A stretch of 56,284 bases of DNA from SIG588 sp045591985 (GTDB taxonomy: Bacteria > Bacillota > Clostridia > Oscillospirales > Acutalibacteraceae). This document shows positions 8,473-17,327 of the stretch, piece by piece. The notes beneath the pieces were generated by a model, which ran no database searches, was not told the origin of the DNA, and worked only from the letters and a program-made list of their open reading frames with translations. The translations under genes and the position numbers were made by a program. Numbering within the stretch: position 1 is the first letter of the stretch; each line of letters opens with the position of its first letter. The stretch spans positions 1 to 56,284 of the forward strand of contig JAZNTV010000031.1 of the NCBI GenBank assembly GCA_045591985.1. Reading direction: 5' to 3'.

Positions 8473-11400
8473 GTGTTGCAACTGATAATGGGGCGTTCAG
8501 GCTACGGCAAGACCTATGCAGTAACGGAAGAGATCGTCCGCTGTGTGGAAGCGGGGGAGAGCGGCATTGTGGTATTGGTGCCGGAACAGGCTTCGTTCGA
8601 GACCGAACGGGCGTTGTTGCGCCGTTTGGGCGCCGCGCGCGCCGGTGCGGTACAGGTGCTTAGTTTTACCCGCCTGGCCGAAACCGTAGCACGTGAGTGC
8701 GGCGGTATGACGGGCAAAATGATGGATAAGGTGACGCGTACTTTGCTGATGAGTCGCGCACTGGAACAGATGAAAGAACGTCTCACGTTGTATCGCCGTC
8801 ATGCCGCGCGGGCGGATTATGTACAGGCGGTACTGGACGTGTTGGCGGAATGTAAGCAGTATGCGGTAACACCGCATCGGCTGGAGACGGCGGCCGCGAC
8901 ATTACCCGAGGGGACACTGCGACAGAAACTGGAGGAACTCGCGTGTATCATGGATGCCTACGAGGCGCTGGCGGCCGATAGTTATATGGATCCTGCCGAT
9001 GCCCTTACGCATTTGGTCGAGCAGTTGCCGCGCAGCCGTTTCGGCGAAGGGGCGCTGTTGTTGGTGGACGGGTTTCGCGGGTTCACCGAGCAGGAAATGC
9101 AGGTGATGGCATTGCTGATGCGCCGTGCCGCCCGCACGGTGATCACACTGTGTACCGACACGTTGGATACGCGCGACGAATATGCGCTGTTTGCGCCGGT
9201 GACGCGAACGGCCGCCCGTTTTGTGCAGATGGCGCGTGACAATGGGGTGGCGATCGCAGAACCGCGGTATCTTACCGAAAATCACCGTGCGCAAAATGCG
9301 GCGTTGCGCACATTGGAGGCGGGGTGCTTTGCCGACGACAGCCTCCCCCTGGAAGAGGAGACGGCGGCGGTCGCGGTGGCAGGATATACCGATCGCTATG
9401 CCGAATGCCGCGCGGTGGCGAACGAAATACGTCGCTTAATGCGTGAAGACGGCGTGCGTTGCCGCGATATAGCCATTGTGGCGCGCAACTTGGCGGATTA
9501 CGACGGCGTATTGGACGTGGCGTTGGCACGGGCCGATATCCCGTTCTTTATGGATCGGCGGGAGGATGTCTATACCGAACCGCTGATGGCGTTGATGCAG
9601 TCGGCTCTCGCCGTCGTCAGCGGCGGGTTTGCCGCCGAACCGGTTTTGCGTGTGATGAAGACGGGGTTGGCAGGGTTTGCCGCGTCGTCGATCGCGCGTG
9701 TGGAAAATTATGTGTTTGTCTGGAAGTTAAGCGGCCGCCGCTTGCGCGAGGAATGGACAGCGAACCCCGACGGTCTGGAGGAAATGACCGACAAAGGGCG
9801 GGCGCAGTTGCGTCACTTGAACCGTTTGCGCCGCCGTTTGCTCACACCGCTTGAACATTTGGCCGACAGTTTGCGCGGCGATGTGACGGGGCAAACGTTC
9901 GCACGCGCTATGTATCGCTATCTTGAAGAGGCTAAAGTGGCAAGGTTGGTGCGTTTACAGGCCAAACGGTTACGCGCGGCGCGAGACCCTGCCGCCGCCG
10001 AGCGTATGGAGACGATGTGGGAACTCCTGATGGGGATCCTTGATCGTTTCGGCACCGCGTTGGGCACGGTTTCACTTTCGGCGGCGCGGCTGGATGAGCT
10101 GTTTGCGCTGGCGTTGGCGGCGACCGATCGCGGCAGTATTCCGCAAGGGTTGGATGCGGTGCAGATCGGCAGTGCCGAACGTATGCGTTTTGCGGCTCCG
10201 CGTGCGGTATGGATCCTTGGTGCTAACGAAGGGGTGTTTCCCGCCTATCCCGCGACCGGCGGCTTGATCACTGATCGCGAACGACAGGCACTGTCGGAAA
10301 TAGGGGTTACGTTATCGGAAACGGGAGATCGCCAAGCGGTAGAGGAACAACTGTATGCGTATTTAGCGGTGGCAGCTCCTTCCGAACGGCTGTATGTCAG
10401 TTATATCGAAAGTGTGAGCGGCGAAGCAATGCCGCCGTCGGCGTTGGTGGCGGGCGTTGTACGATGCTTGCCGTGCCGTGTGACGCAAGAGGCAGAGGTT
10501 CCCGAAACCGACGACGAGGCTTTTCGCGCGCTTGCTGAACAGTTTGAAGACTTTACAGCAAGACGTGCGGCACTGCAAGCCTATTTCGCCGATCACCCGC
10601 AGTATGCGGCGCAACTTCGTGCGATGGAACGGGCGGCGGCGCACCAAACGGCAACCTTTTCGTCCTCCGAAGCGGCGGGGGAGTTTTTCGGAAAACATAT
10701 GACATTGTCCGCCTCACAGGTGGAGACGTATTATCAATGTCGTTTTCGCTATTTTTGTCAGTATGGATTGCGGGTGCGCCCGTTGCGTCCGGCCGAACTC
10801 GGCAGTTTAGAGTTTGGCAATTTGGCTCACTTTGTGATGGAAACGGTGTTGCCGCGATATGTGGCAACGCAATTCCGGGATGTTACGCGCGCTGCCGTGA
10901 CGGAAGATACCGCCGCCGCCGTTACGATGTATGTGGATACGGTGATGGGCGGTGCGGCAGATAAAAGTGCGCGCTTTATCACCCAAACCGGGCGGTTATG
11001 CCGCACGGTAGGGGCGCTGTTGTGGCATGTGGTACAGGAGTTGCGGCAAAGTCGTTTTGTGCCGACGGAATATGAACTGGCGGTGGGTATGGATGACGGT
11101 GTGAACGCGACGGTGCTTACCCTGCCCGACGGGGCAACGGTGCGGGTGGTCGGTAAGATCGATCGTGTGGATGTCTATCATGCGGGTGAAACGGCCTACG
11201 TACGGGTGGTGGACTACAAAACCGGTGCGAAAAACTTCCGTTTGGACGAAGTGGTAGAGGGCATCAATCTGCAGATGTTGTTGTACCTTTTTTCGCTGTG
11301 GGATAACGCCGGTGACCGCTACGGCGGTGCGGCGACGCCCGCCGGCGTTCTGTATCTGCCTGCCAAACTGCCGGTGGTAGCGGTAGCGGCGGGGGACAGC

Positions 11401-11817
11401 GAGGAAGAACGTGCCCGCGCACGCTTAAAAGTGATGCAAATGAACGGATTGCTGTTGAACGATCCCGAAGTTATCTCCGCCATGGAGGCCGACGGTCAGG
11501 GGATATTTATCCCTGCCAAACTGAAAGCGGACGGCACTCCCGACAGCCGTGCGGCGGTGGCGACCCTCGCACAGTTCGGTCAACTGAAAAAGCGGGCAGA
11601 GGTACTGTTGCGAGATATGGCGGCAACGCTGCGACGCGGCGATGTGGCGGCGATCCCGGCCGGCAGCGAACGGTTGGATGCGTGTGCTTTTTGCGATTAT
11701 GCCGCCGTGTGCGGCCGCGAGGCGGGCGATACGGTGCGTGAGATCAAAACCTACGATACCAAAGCGGTGCTGGCCATGTTGTCGGAAGACGATGAAGAAG
11801 AAAATGAAAAAATGTAA
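8473..11817 (+). CDS. addB: ATP-dependent helicase/deoxyribonuclease subunit B
   Basis: This 1114-residue protein is the AddB subunit of the AddAB enzyme, which resects double-strand breaks and loads RecA. The start GTG at 8473 has GGAAAGAAGG 8 bases upstream and opens with LQLIMGRSGYGKT, the Walker A region of AddB. The nuclease domain holds VVDYKTG (about residue 915). Cys756 together with CAFCDYAAVC (Cys1071, 1074 and 1080) fits the four-cysteine Fe-S cluster of AddB. Length is normal for the family. In most Firmicutes addA follows directly; here rpmE follows, with its own promoter, and addA is not in the window. An upstream ATG at 8449 is the alternative start. Confidence 0.93.
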   Translation: MLQLIMGRSGYGKTYAVTEEIVRCVEAGESGIVVLVPEQASFETERALLRRLGAARAGAVQVLSFTRLAETVARECGGMTGKMMDKVTRTLLMSRALEQMKERLTLYRRHAARADYVQAVLDVLAECKQYAVTPHRLETAAATLPEGTLRQKLEELACIMDAYEALAADSYMDPADALTHLVEQLPRSRFGEGALLLVDGFRGFTEQEMQVMALLMRRAARTVITLCTDTLDTRDEYALFAPVTRTAARFVQMARDNGVAIAEPRYLTENHRAQNAALRTLEAGCFADDSLPLEEETAAVAVAGYTDRYAECRAVANEIRRLMREDGVRCRDIAIVARNLADYDGVLDVALARADIPFFMDRREDVYTEPLMALMQSALAVVSGGFAAEPVLRVMKTGLAGFAASSIARVENYVFVWKLSGRRLREEWTANPDGLEEMTDKGRAQLRHLNRLRRRLLTPLEHLADSLRGDVTGQTFARAMYRYLEEAKVARLVRLQAKRLRAARDPAAAERMETMWELLMGILDRFGTALGTVSLSAARLDELFALALAATDRGSIPQGLDAVQIGSAERMRFAAPRAVWILGANEGVFPAYPATGGLITDRERQALSEIGVTLSETGDRQAVEEQLYAYLAVAAPSERLYVSYIESVSGEAMPPSALVAGVVRCLPCRVTQEAEVPETDDEAFRALAEQFEDFTARRAALQAYFADHPQYAAQLRAMERAAAHQTATFSSSEAAGEFFGKHMTLSASQVETYYQCRFRYFCQYGLRVRPLRPAELGSLEFGNLAHFVMETVLPRYVATQFRDVTRAAVTEDTAAAVTMYVDTVMGGAADKSARFITQTGRLCRTVGALLWHVVQELRQSRFVPTEYELAVGMDDGVNATVLTLPDGATVRVVGKIDRVDVYHAGETAYVRVVDYKTGAKNFRLDEVVEGINLQMLLYLFSLWDNAGDRYGGAATPAGVLYLPAKLPVVAVAAGDSEEERARARLKVMQMNGLLLNDPEVISAMEADGQGIFIPAKLKADGTPDSRAAVATLAQFGQLKKRAEVLLRDMAATLRRGDVAAIPAGSERLDACAFCDYAAVCGREAGDTVREIKTYDTKAVLAMLSEDDEEENEKM

Positions 11818-11825
11818 AAAAAGGC

Positions 11826-11854
11826 TTGCATTTTTTCGAATAGTGTGGTATACT
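11826..11854 (+). promoter_or_regulatory. Promoter of rpmE
   Basis: TTGCAT (11826-11831), exactly 17 bp, then TATACT (11849-11854), lying just past the addB stop codon. Confidence 0.85.
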
Positions 11855-11925
11855 CGCTATGTTACGGAAGTGCGGGCTGTGGTCGGTTCGTAAAACTTCC
11901 GAGTTACTGAAAGAGGTGACATCTG

Positions 11926-12135
11926 ATGAAAGAGTCGATCCATCCTGACTACAAGCAAACGACCATTACCTGCGCTTGCGGCGAAGTGATTGCAACCGGT
12001 TCCACCAAGGAAAATATCCGTGTTGAAATTTGCTCCAAGTGCCACCCGTTCTTCACGGGTAAGCAGAAGCTGGTCGATACCGGCGGGCGCGTTGATCGCT
12101 TTAAGAAGCGTTTCGGCATGCAGGAAGGCAAATAA
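11926..12135 (+). CDS. rpmE: 50S ribosomal protein L31 (zinc-binding form)
   Basis: The 69-residue protein matches L31 (MKESIHPDYKQTTITCACGEV). CACG (Cys16 and Cys18) with CSKCHPFF (Cys37 and Cys40) gives the cysteine set of the zinc-containing paralogue, as opposed to the Cys-less form made under zinc shortage. The conserved CHPFFTGKQKLVDTGGRVDRF run is intact. It has its own promoter and terminator, so it is monocistronic. A GAAAGAGGTGA ribosome site precedes the ATG. Confidence 0.97.
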   Translation: MKESIHPDYKQTTITCACGEVIATGSTKENIRVEICSKCHPFFTGKQKLVDTGGRVDRFKKRFGMQEGK

Positions 12136-12148
12136 GTTTGTAGCAAAA

Positions 12149-12181
12149 ACAGGGCTGCCGCAGTTGCGACAGCCCTGTTTT
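12149..12181 (+). terminator. Intrinsic terminator of rpmE
   Basis: A 9-bp stem (ACAGGGCTG with its complement at 12170-12178) is followed by TTTTATT. A preceding run of five A makes it partly symmetrical. Confidence 0.85.
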
Positions 12182-12205
12182 ATTCCAACAGAGAAGGGTG
12201 AGTAT

Positions 12206-12841
12206 ATGGGACAGGATTACCGTACCGTCTTCCACGCGGCGGCGGATGAATTCACCGAAAAGCGGTCGCGTTTTATCGGGCATATTGCGCCCGTAACCAC
12301 CGAAGAAGAGGCGCAGGCGTTTGTGGCGGCGCGCAAAAAAGAGTTTTGGGATGCAAAACACAACGTGTGGGCCTATATCCTGCGCGAGGGCGGCATCCGT
12401 CGCTTTTCGGATGACGGTGAACCGCAAGGCACCGCCGGCATGCCGGTACTCGATGTGTTGCAAAAAGAGGGGCTGACCGACTGCGTGGTGGTGGTCACCC
12501 GTTATTTCGGCGGTATTTTGCTTGGCGGCGGCGGTTTGGTGCGCGCCTATTCTCATGCGGCGCGCATAGCGGTGGATGCGGGCGAACGGTGCGACATGCG
12601 CTGTTGCCGAAAGTTGTCGTTGGCGTGTGACTATGCACAATACGGTTGGGCGGGGCCGCTGGTGGCGGCACACGGCGGTGTGCTTGACGATACGGCGTTT
12701 ACCGAAGAGGTTACCTTGCGTTTCCATCTGCCGTTTGAGGCGATCGGTCCGTTGCAAAAAGCAGTGACCGAGCAGAGCGCCGGTACGCTGTTTCTTGTCG
12801 AAGAGGGCGAGGATTTTTATCCTTTTGCGGTAGAAACATAA
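12206..12841 (+). CDS. YigZ/IMPACT family protein
   Basis: The protein (211 residues) starts at ATG 12206 behind GAGAAGGGTGAG. It carries the IMPACT/UPF0029 N-terminal domain: KRSRFIGHIAPV, the signature DDGEPQGTAGMPVL (about residues 70-83), and VVVVTRYFGGILLGGGGLVRAY. A C-terminal DUF1949 domain follows, with an EF-G domain V-like fold. E. coli YigZ and yeast YIH1 are relatives; the bacterial function is not settled, though a link to translation control has been proposed. It stands alone between rpmE and dgt. Confidence 0.92.
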   Translation: MGQDYRTVFHAAADEFTEKRSRFIGHIAPVTTEEEAQAFVAARKKEFWDAKHNVWAYILREGGIRRFSDDGEPQGTAGMPVLDVLQKEGLTDCVVVVTRYFGGILLGGGGLVRAYSHAARIAVDAGERCDMRCCRKLSLACDYAQYGWAGPLVAAHGGVLDDTAFTEEVTLRFHLPFEAIGPLQKAVTEQSAGTLFLVEEGEDFYPFAVET

Positions 12842-12918
12842 ATTTTTTTATTTTTTTGTGAGAAAAAGAAGGAGTTTCGGCTTTTTGTGCGTATATGCTT
12901 ATAAAAGGGGGGATCTCT

Positions 12919-13923
12919 GTGACTGTACGGGAACGATATGAAAGAGAAGAACATACACGGTTGTCGCCCGTTGCGGCGTTTTCCGACGAAGCACAGCGGG
13001 ATCGTGAGAGCACACCTTGTCCGTATCGCACCGAGTATCAGCGCGATCGCGATCGCATTTTGCATTGCAAAGCGTTTCGCCGTTTAAAGCATAAGACACA
13101 GGTGTTTTTGTCGCCTGAAGGCGACCATTATCGCACTCGTTTAACGCATACGTTGGAAGTGGCGCAGATCGCGCGCACGATTGCGCGGGCGTTGCGGTTA
13201 AACGAAGATCTTACCGAAGCCGTGGCGTTGGGACACGATCTGGGACACACCCCCTTCGGACACGCAGGCGAACGTGCGCTCGACCGCCTGATGGAGAGCG
13301 GTTTCCGCCATTACGAGCAGAGTGTGCGTGTGGTGGAACGGCTGGAGAATGACGGCGCCGGTTTGAATTTGACGGTACAGACCCGTAATGGCATCGTGAC
13401 CCACACACGCGGTGAAGAGGCGACCACACTCGAGGGACGCATTGTGCGTTTGGCGGACAAAGTGGCCTACATCAGCCACGACATCGACGACGCGGTGCGT
13501 GCGGGGGTGCTGAACGAGGCCGATGTGCCGTCCCACTTGAATGCGGTGTTTGGCGAAGGACGCGCGGCGCGCATCGACCGTATGGTTACTGCGATCGTCG
13601 AAAACAGCACCGATACGGTGCGTATGGATGCCGCGACCGAAGCGGCGTTTGAAGAGTTACATGCCTTTATGTATACATCGGTCTACTTAAACCCCGTCGC
13701 CAAAAGCGAAGAGAGTAAAGTAGATGGGTTGATCGAGCAGATGTTTATGCATTTTGTAAAACGTCCCGAAGCGTTGCCGGCGGAATATACCGCCATTTGT
13801 GAGACGGAAGGTGCCGCACGAGCGGTGTGTGATTACATTGCCGGTATGACCGATAACTATGCGCTGGATGTGTATCGTTCCTTGTTTATCCCCCGCAGTT
13901 GGGGTGTGAAGATCGTTGAATAA
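12919..13923 (+). CDS. dgt: dGTPase-like HD-domain dNTP triphosphohydrolase
   Basis: The 334-residue protein fits the dGTP triphosphohydrolase-like family, which cleaves dNTPs to deoxynucleosides and triphosphate. The N-terminal motif YRTEYQRDRDRILHCKAFRRLKHKTQVF, the HD motif HTLEVAQIARTIARAL followed by GHDLGHTPFGHAGE, and VAYISHDIDDAV supply the metal-binding residues. The GTG at 12919 is the likely start: AAAGGGGGG lies 6 bases upstream and the product begins TVRERYEREEH as in clostridial relatives. The ATG at 12895 lacks a ribosome site. It begins the dgt-dnaG-rpoD cluster, a common clostridial order. Confidence 0.92.
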   Translation: MTVRERYEREEHTRLSPVAAFSDEAQRDRESTPCPYRTEYQRDRDRILHCKAFRRLKHKTQVFLSPEGDHYRTRLTHTLEVAQIARTIARALRLNEDLTEAVALGHDLGHTPFGHAGERALDRLMESGFRHYEQSVRVVERLENDGAGLNLTVQTRNGIVTHTRGEEATTLEGRIVRLADKVAYISHDIDDAVRAGVLNEADVPSHLNAVFGEGRAARIDRMVTAIVENSTDTVRMDAATEAAFEELHAFMYTSVYLNPVAKSEESKVDGLIEQMFMHFVKRPEALPAEYTAICETEGAARAVCDYIAGMTDNYALDVYRSLFIPRSWGVKIVE

Positions 13924-13957
13924 TTGAAAAAAACCCGGAAAGAAAGGGGGGAGTTTT

Positions 13958-15730
13958 ATGGCCATACCCGACAGTTTTATCGAAGAGGTCGTCAGTCGCA
14001 ATGAATTGGAACCGCTGGTTTCTTCTTATGTCCGCTTAAAGCGACGCGGACGCACGTTGGTGGGGCTTTGCCCGTTCCACGGCGAAAAAACTCCCTCGTT
14101 TACCGTATACAGCGATAACAATTCTTTTTACTGCTTCGGTTGCGGTGCAGGCGGAGATGTTATCACTTTTGTGCGGCGAATGGAAAATCTCGACTATGTG
14201 GATGCTGTGAAGTTTTTGGCCGATCGCGCTGGGTTGCGTATGCCGGAACAGGGTGTGAATGATGCGGTATCTAAGTTGCGGGTGCGGGTGCTTGAAGCCA
14301 ACCGCGAGGCGGCACGTTTTTACCACAGCATGCTCAGCGACCCGAAAGGCGCGGTGGGGCTGCAATATTACCGCCAACGCGGATACAGCGACAACACGAT
14401 TCGCCATTTCGGCTTGGGATATGCCCCTGATTCGGGGTGGGCGCTGCGGGATGCCTTGCGCGCCAAAGGGTTTACGGACGAAGAACTGATTGCCGCGTGG
14501 CTGTGTAAACGCAGTGAACGCGGGCATTTATACGATATTTTCCGCGGCCGTATTATGGTACCGATCATCGACATTCGCGGCAACGTCATTGCGTTCGGCG
14601 GGCGTGTGTTGGACGATTCCAAACCCAAATACATCAACACATCCGATACGTTGGCCTACAAGAAGTCGGACAACCTGTTTGCGTTGAATTTTGCTAAATC
14701 GTCGCTCGGCAAAATGCCGGACGGCAACACACAACTGATTCTGTGCGAAGGATATATGGATGTGATCGCCCTTCATCAAGCGGGGTTTACCAACGCGGTG
14801 GCGGCACTCGGTACCTCTTTCACTGCGGAGCACGCACGGCTGATCGCGCGATATGCCGCCGAAGTGGTGCTCACCTTCGATGCAGACGCAGCCGGACAAA
14901 AGGGTACGGGGCGCGCCATCGACCTTTTGCGTGAGACCGGTGTACGCATCAAAGTGGTGCGGGTACCCGATGGCAAAGATCCCGATGAATTTATCAAAAA
15001 CAACGGCGCCGAGCGGTTCCGTTTGCTGATGGAGCGTTCGGCAAACGACGTGGAATACCGTTTACTGGAACTCGGTCGGCAGTTTGACCTTACAACCGCC
15101 GACGGCCAGGCGCGGTACTTAAAAGGAGCGGCGGAACTGCTTGCCGGGCTGTCCAGTCCGATCGAGCGGGATGTATATGCCGGCAAGATCGCTTCGGAGG
15201 TCGGTGTTACCAAATCGGCGTTGTTGGATCAGATCCGTCAGGTAGGACGGCGGCGCGCCCGCAAACAAGAAGGGCAAAAACTTTCCAATGCGGTGCGGCA
15301 AAGCGCCGCTGCCGTCAAGAAAGTGAACCCCGAAGCGGAGACATATTGGCGTGCGGCTCGTGCGGAAGAAGCGCTGATCGGCCTTCTGATCCGCAACCCC
15401 GATTACATCGGGCGGGTGGCTGAGGTGTTACCGCTCGACGGAATGGTCACAGCGTTTAATCGCGATCTGTATGCGCATCTGGTCACGCGGCATCGAAACG
15501 GGTTGTTGGTGGAACCGTCGCTGTTGTCGTCCGAATTGGATGTGGACGGTATGGCTTATCTGATGCGTATGGTACAAGAGGCGTCCGAGCGGGCCAACAC
15601 CCCCGAAGAAGCACTCGGATGTGCCGCCGTTATCACAGAGGAAAAACGCCGATTGGCGGTGCAGGAAGGCACCCCGTCGGATGAGGATATTCAAGCGTAT
15701 CTTGCTAAGTTACGACAAGACAAGAAATAA
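13958..15730 (+). CDS. dnaG: DNA primase
   Basis: DnaG makes RNA primers at the replication fork. The 590-residue protein has a CHC2 zinc finger (Cys38, His41, Cys59 and Cys62), then the RNA polymerase core. The TOPRIM domain has its glutamate in CEGYMDVIALHQAG (about residue 264) and metal-binding aspartates in FDADAAGQKG (about 306-315). A C-terminal helicase-interaction domain follows (about 450-590). AAAGAAAGGGGGG precedes the ATG. It lies 34 bases after dgt and 18 bases before rpoD, so the three are probably one operon. Confidence 0.97.
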   Translation: MAIPDSFIEEVVSRNELEPLVSSYVRLKRRGRTLVGLCPFHGEKTPSFTVYSDNNSFYCFGCGAGGDVITFVRRMENLDYVDAVKFLADRAGLRMPEQGVNDAVSKLRVRVLEANREAARFYHSMLSDPKGAVGLQYYRQRGYSDNTIRHFGLGYAPDSGWALRDALRAKGFTDEELIAAWLCKRSERGHLYDIFRGRIMVPIIDIRGNVIAFGGRVLDDSKPKYINTSDTLAYKKSDNLFALNFAKSSLGKMPDGNTQLILCEGYMDVIALHQAGFTNAVAALGTSFTAEHARLIARYAAEVVLTFDADAAGQKGTGRAIDLLRETGVRIKVVRVPDGKDPDEFIKNNGAERFRLLMERSANDVEYRLLELGRQFDLTTADGQARYLKGAAELLAGLSSPIERDVYAGKIASEVGVTKSALLDQIRQVGRRRARKQEGQKLSNAVRQSAAAVKKVNPEAETYWRAARAEEALIGLLIRNPDYIGRVAEVLPLDGMVTAFNRDLYAHLVTRHRNGLLVEPSLLSSELDVDGMAYLMRMVQEASERANTPEEALGCAAVITEEKRRLAVQEGTPSDEDIQAYLAKLRQDKK

Positions 15731-15748
15731 AAGTAAGGAGACATACAT

Positions 15749-16912
15749 ATGAGCACGAATGTGAATGAGCAGGAGAAGAATACGGCGGTTGCCGAAACGG
15801 CGGAACAGGAAGCGGCTCCCATCACCGATGCGGCGATATTGCTGAAAGAAAAGCGATTGAACGATCTTGTGGTAATGGGTCGCGCCAAGGGAAAGCTGAC
15901 CACACAAGAGATCTTGGATGCTACCGAAAATGCCGATTTCGATCTGGAGTTGGTAGACAAACTTTATGAATTGATCGAATCGCAAAACATCCAGATCGTG
16001 GACGATTTTGCCGATGACAATTTAAACGACATCGAATCGGTCATCGAACCGCGTGTGGATGGTGAAGACGTCGGCGACAGTGTGATGGTGGACGATCCCG
16101 TAAAGGTGTATCTGAAAGAGATCGGCCGTGTGCCGTTGCTGACGCCCGAAGAGGAGATCAGCCTTGCGGAGCGTATTATGGACGGTGACGCGGGCGCAAA
16201 AAAACGCTTGTCGGAAGCCAATCTGCGTTTGGTCGTGAGCATCGCGAAGCGCTATGTCGGTCGCGGTATGCAGTTCCTTGATCTTATCCAAGAGGGCAAC
16301 CTCGGCCATATCAAAGCGGTGGAGAAGTTCGATTGTACCAAGGGATTTAAATTCTCGACCTATGCTACGTGGTGGATTCGTCAGGCGATCACGCGTGCGA
16401 TCGCCGACCAGGCGCGTACGATCCGTATCCCCGTGCATATGGTGGAAACGATCAACAAGGTGAAGAAAGTCTCCAGCCAGTTGTTGCACGAAAACGGTCA
16501 CGAGCCGTCGGTGGAAGAGATTGCCGAACGCCTTGAAATGCCGGTCGATAAAGTGCGCGAGATCATGCGCGTGGCGCAGGAACCGGTCTCGCTCGAGACG
16601 CCGATCGGCGAGGAAGAAGACAGCCATCTCGGCGATTTCATTCCCGATGACGATGCTCCCGCACCGGCAGATGCCGCTTCGCACACGTTGTTGCGTGAGC
16701 AACTCGGCGAAGTGCTTTCGACCTTGACGCCCCGCGAGGCAAAGGTGTTGCAACTCCGTTTCGGTCTGGAAGACGGCCGCCCGCGTACGCTCGAAGAAGT
16801 GGGCAAGGAGTTTGATGTTACCCGTGAGCGCATTCGTCAAATTGAAGCGAAAGCATTGCGCAAATTGCGCCACCCCAGCCGCAGCAAGAAGTTGAAGGAT
16901 TTCTTGGATTAA
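15749..16912 (+). CDS. rpoD: RNA polymerase primary sigma factor (SigA/RpoD)
   Basis: This 387-residue protein is the housekeeping sigma factor. Region 1.1 is present in the N-terminal 90 residues. Region 1.2 holds DPVKVYLKEIGRVPLLTPEEE, region 2 holds RGMQFLDLIQEGNLG and FSTYATWWIRQAITRAIADQ, and region 4.2 holds TLEEVGKEFDVTRERIRQIE. Region 2 reads GNLGHIKAVEKFD where most family members have GNLGLMKAVDKFD. AAGGAG precedes the ATG. It follows dnaG in the classical macromolecular-synthesis order. Many promoters in this window fit its TTGACA-17-TATAAT preference. Confidence 0.97.
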   Translation: MSTNVNEQEKNTAVAETAEQEAAPITDAAILLKEKRLNDLVVMGRAKGKLTTQEILDATENADFDLELVDKLYELIESQNIQIVDDFADDNLNDIESVIEPRVDGEDVGDSVMVDDPVKVYLKEIGRVPLLTPEEEISLAERIMDGDAGAKKRLSEANLRLVVSIAKRYVGRGMQFLDLIQEGNLGHIKAVEKFDCTKGFKFSTYATWWIRQAITRAIADQARTIRIPVHMVETINKVKKVSSQLLHENGHEPSVEEIAERLEMPVDKVREIMRVAQEPVSLETPIGEEEDSHLGDFIPDDDAPAPADAASHTLLREQLGEVLSTLTPREAKVLQLRFGLEDGRPRTLEEVGKEFDVTRERIRQIEAKALRKLRHPSRSKKLKDFLD

Positions 16913-16923
16913 GGTACGGAACT

Positions 16924-17322
16924 ATGCATATCAATTTGGAATCGGATTATGCGGTGCGTATTGTGCACCATATGGTGCACCTGAATGCGCGGTGTGATGC
17001 TCGCACGGTAGCGGAAGCGACGGGTGTGTCGCTTCGTTTTACACTGAAGATCATGGGCAAGTTGGTGGCGGCGGGGGTAGTGTTGTCGTTTAAAGGGGCT
17101 CGCGGCGGCTACGAATTGGCACGTCCCGCAGGCGAGATCACGTTACGGCAGGTGATCGAAGCGGTGGAAGGCCCCTACCGTTTCAGCCGTTGTGCCGACG
17201 GGGAATATACCTGTACCCACACCGAAGCGGGGATCTGCCCGTTCTATTCGGTGTTCGACGACGTAACGCGCACGGTGGTCGAAAAACTCGATACCATCAC
17301 TTTTGACCGTATAGGGGTATAA
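16924..17322 (+). CDS. Rrf2 family transcriptional regulator with Fe-S-type cysteines
   Basis: The 132-residue protein has an N-terminal winged helix (SDYAVRIVHHMV; RFTLKIMGKLVAAGVV; GARGGYELARP), typical of the Rrf2 family. Cys90, Cys97 and Cys105 match the three-cysteine pattern that binds an Fe-S cluster in IscR and NsrR, so it may sense iron-sulfur status, nitric oxide or redox state. No isc or suf genes lie nearby, so its targets are not apparent. It starts 11 bases after rpoD and is probably transcribed with it. Confidence 0.9.
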   Translation: MHINLESDYAVRIVHHMVHLNARCDARTVAEATGVSLRFTLKIMGKLVAAGVVLSFKGARGGYELARPAGEITLRQVIEAVEGPYRFSRCADGEYTCTHTEAGICPFYSVFDDVTRTVVEKLDTITFDRIGV

Positions 17323-17327
17323 TTCAT

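Noticed and set aside
12842..12918. Promoter directly before dgt
   Set aside because: The gap is AT-rich with TATGCT-like hexamers, but no -35 element with acceptable spacing could be found.
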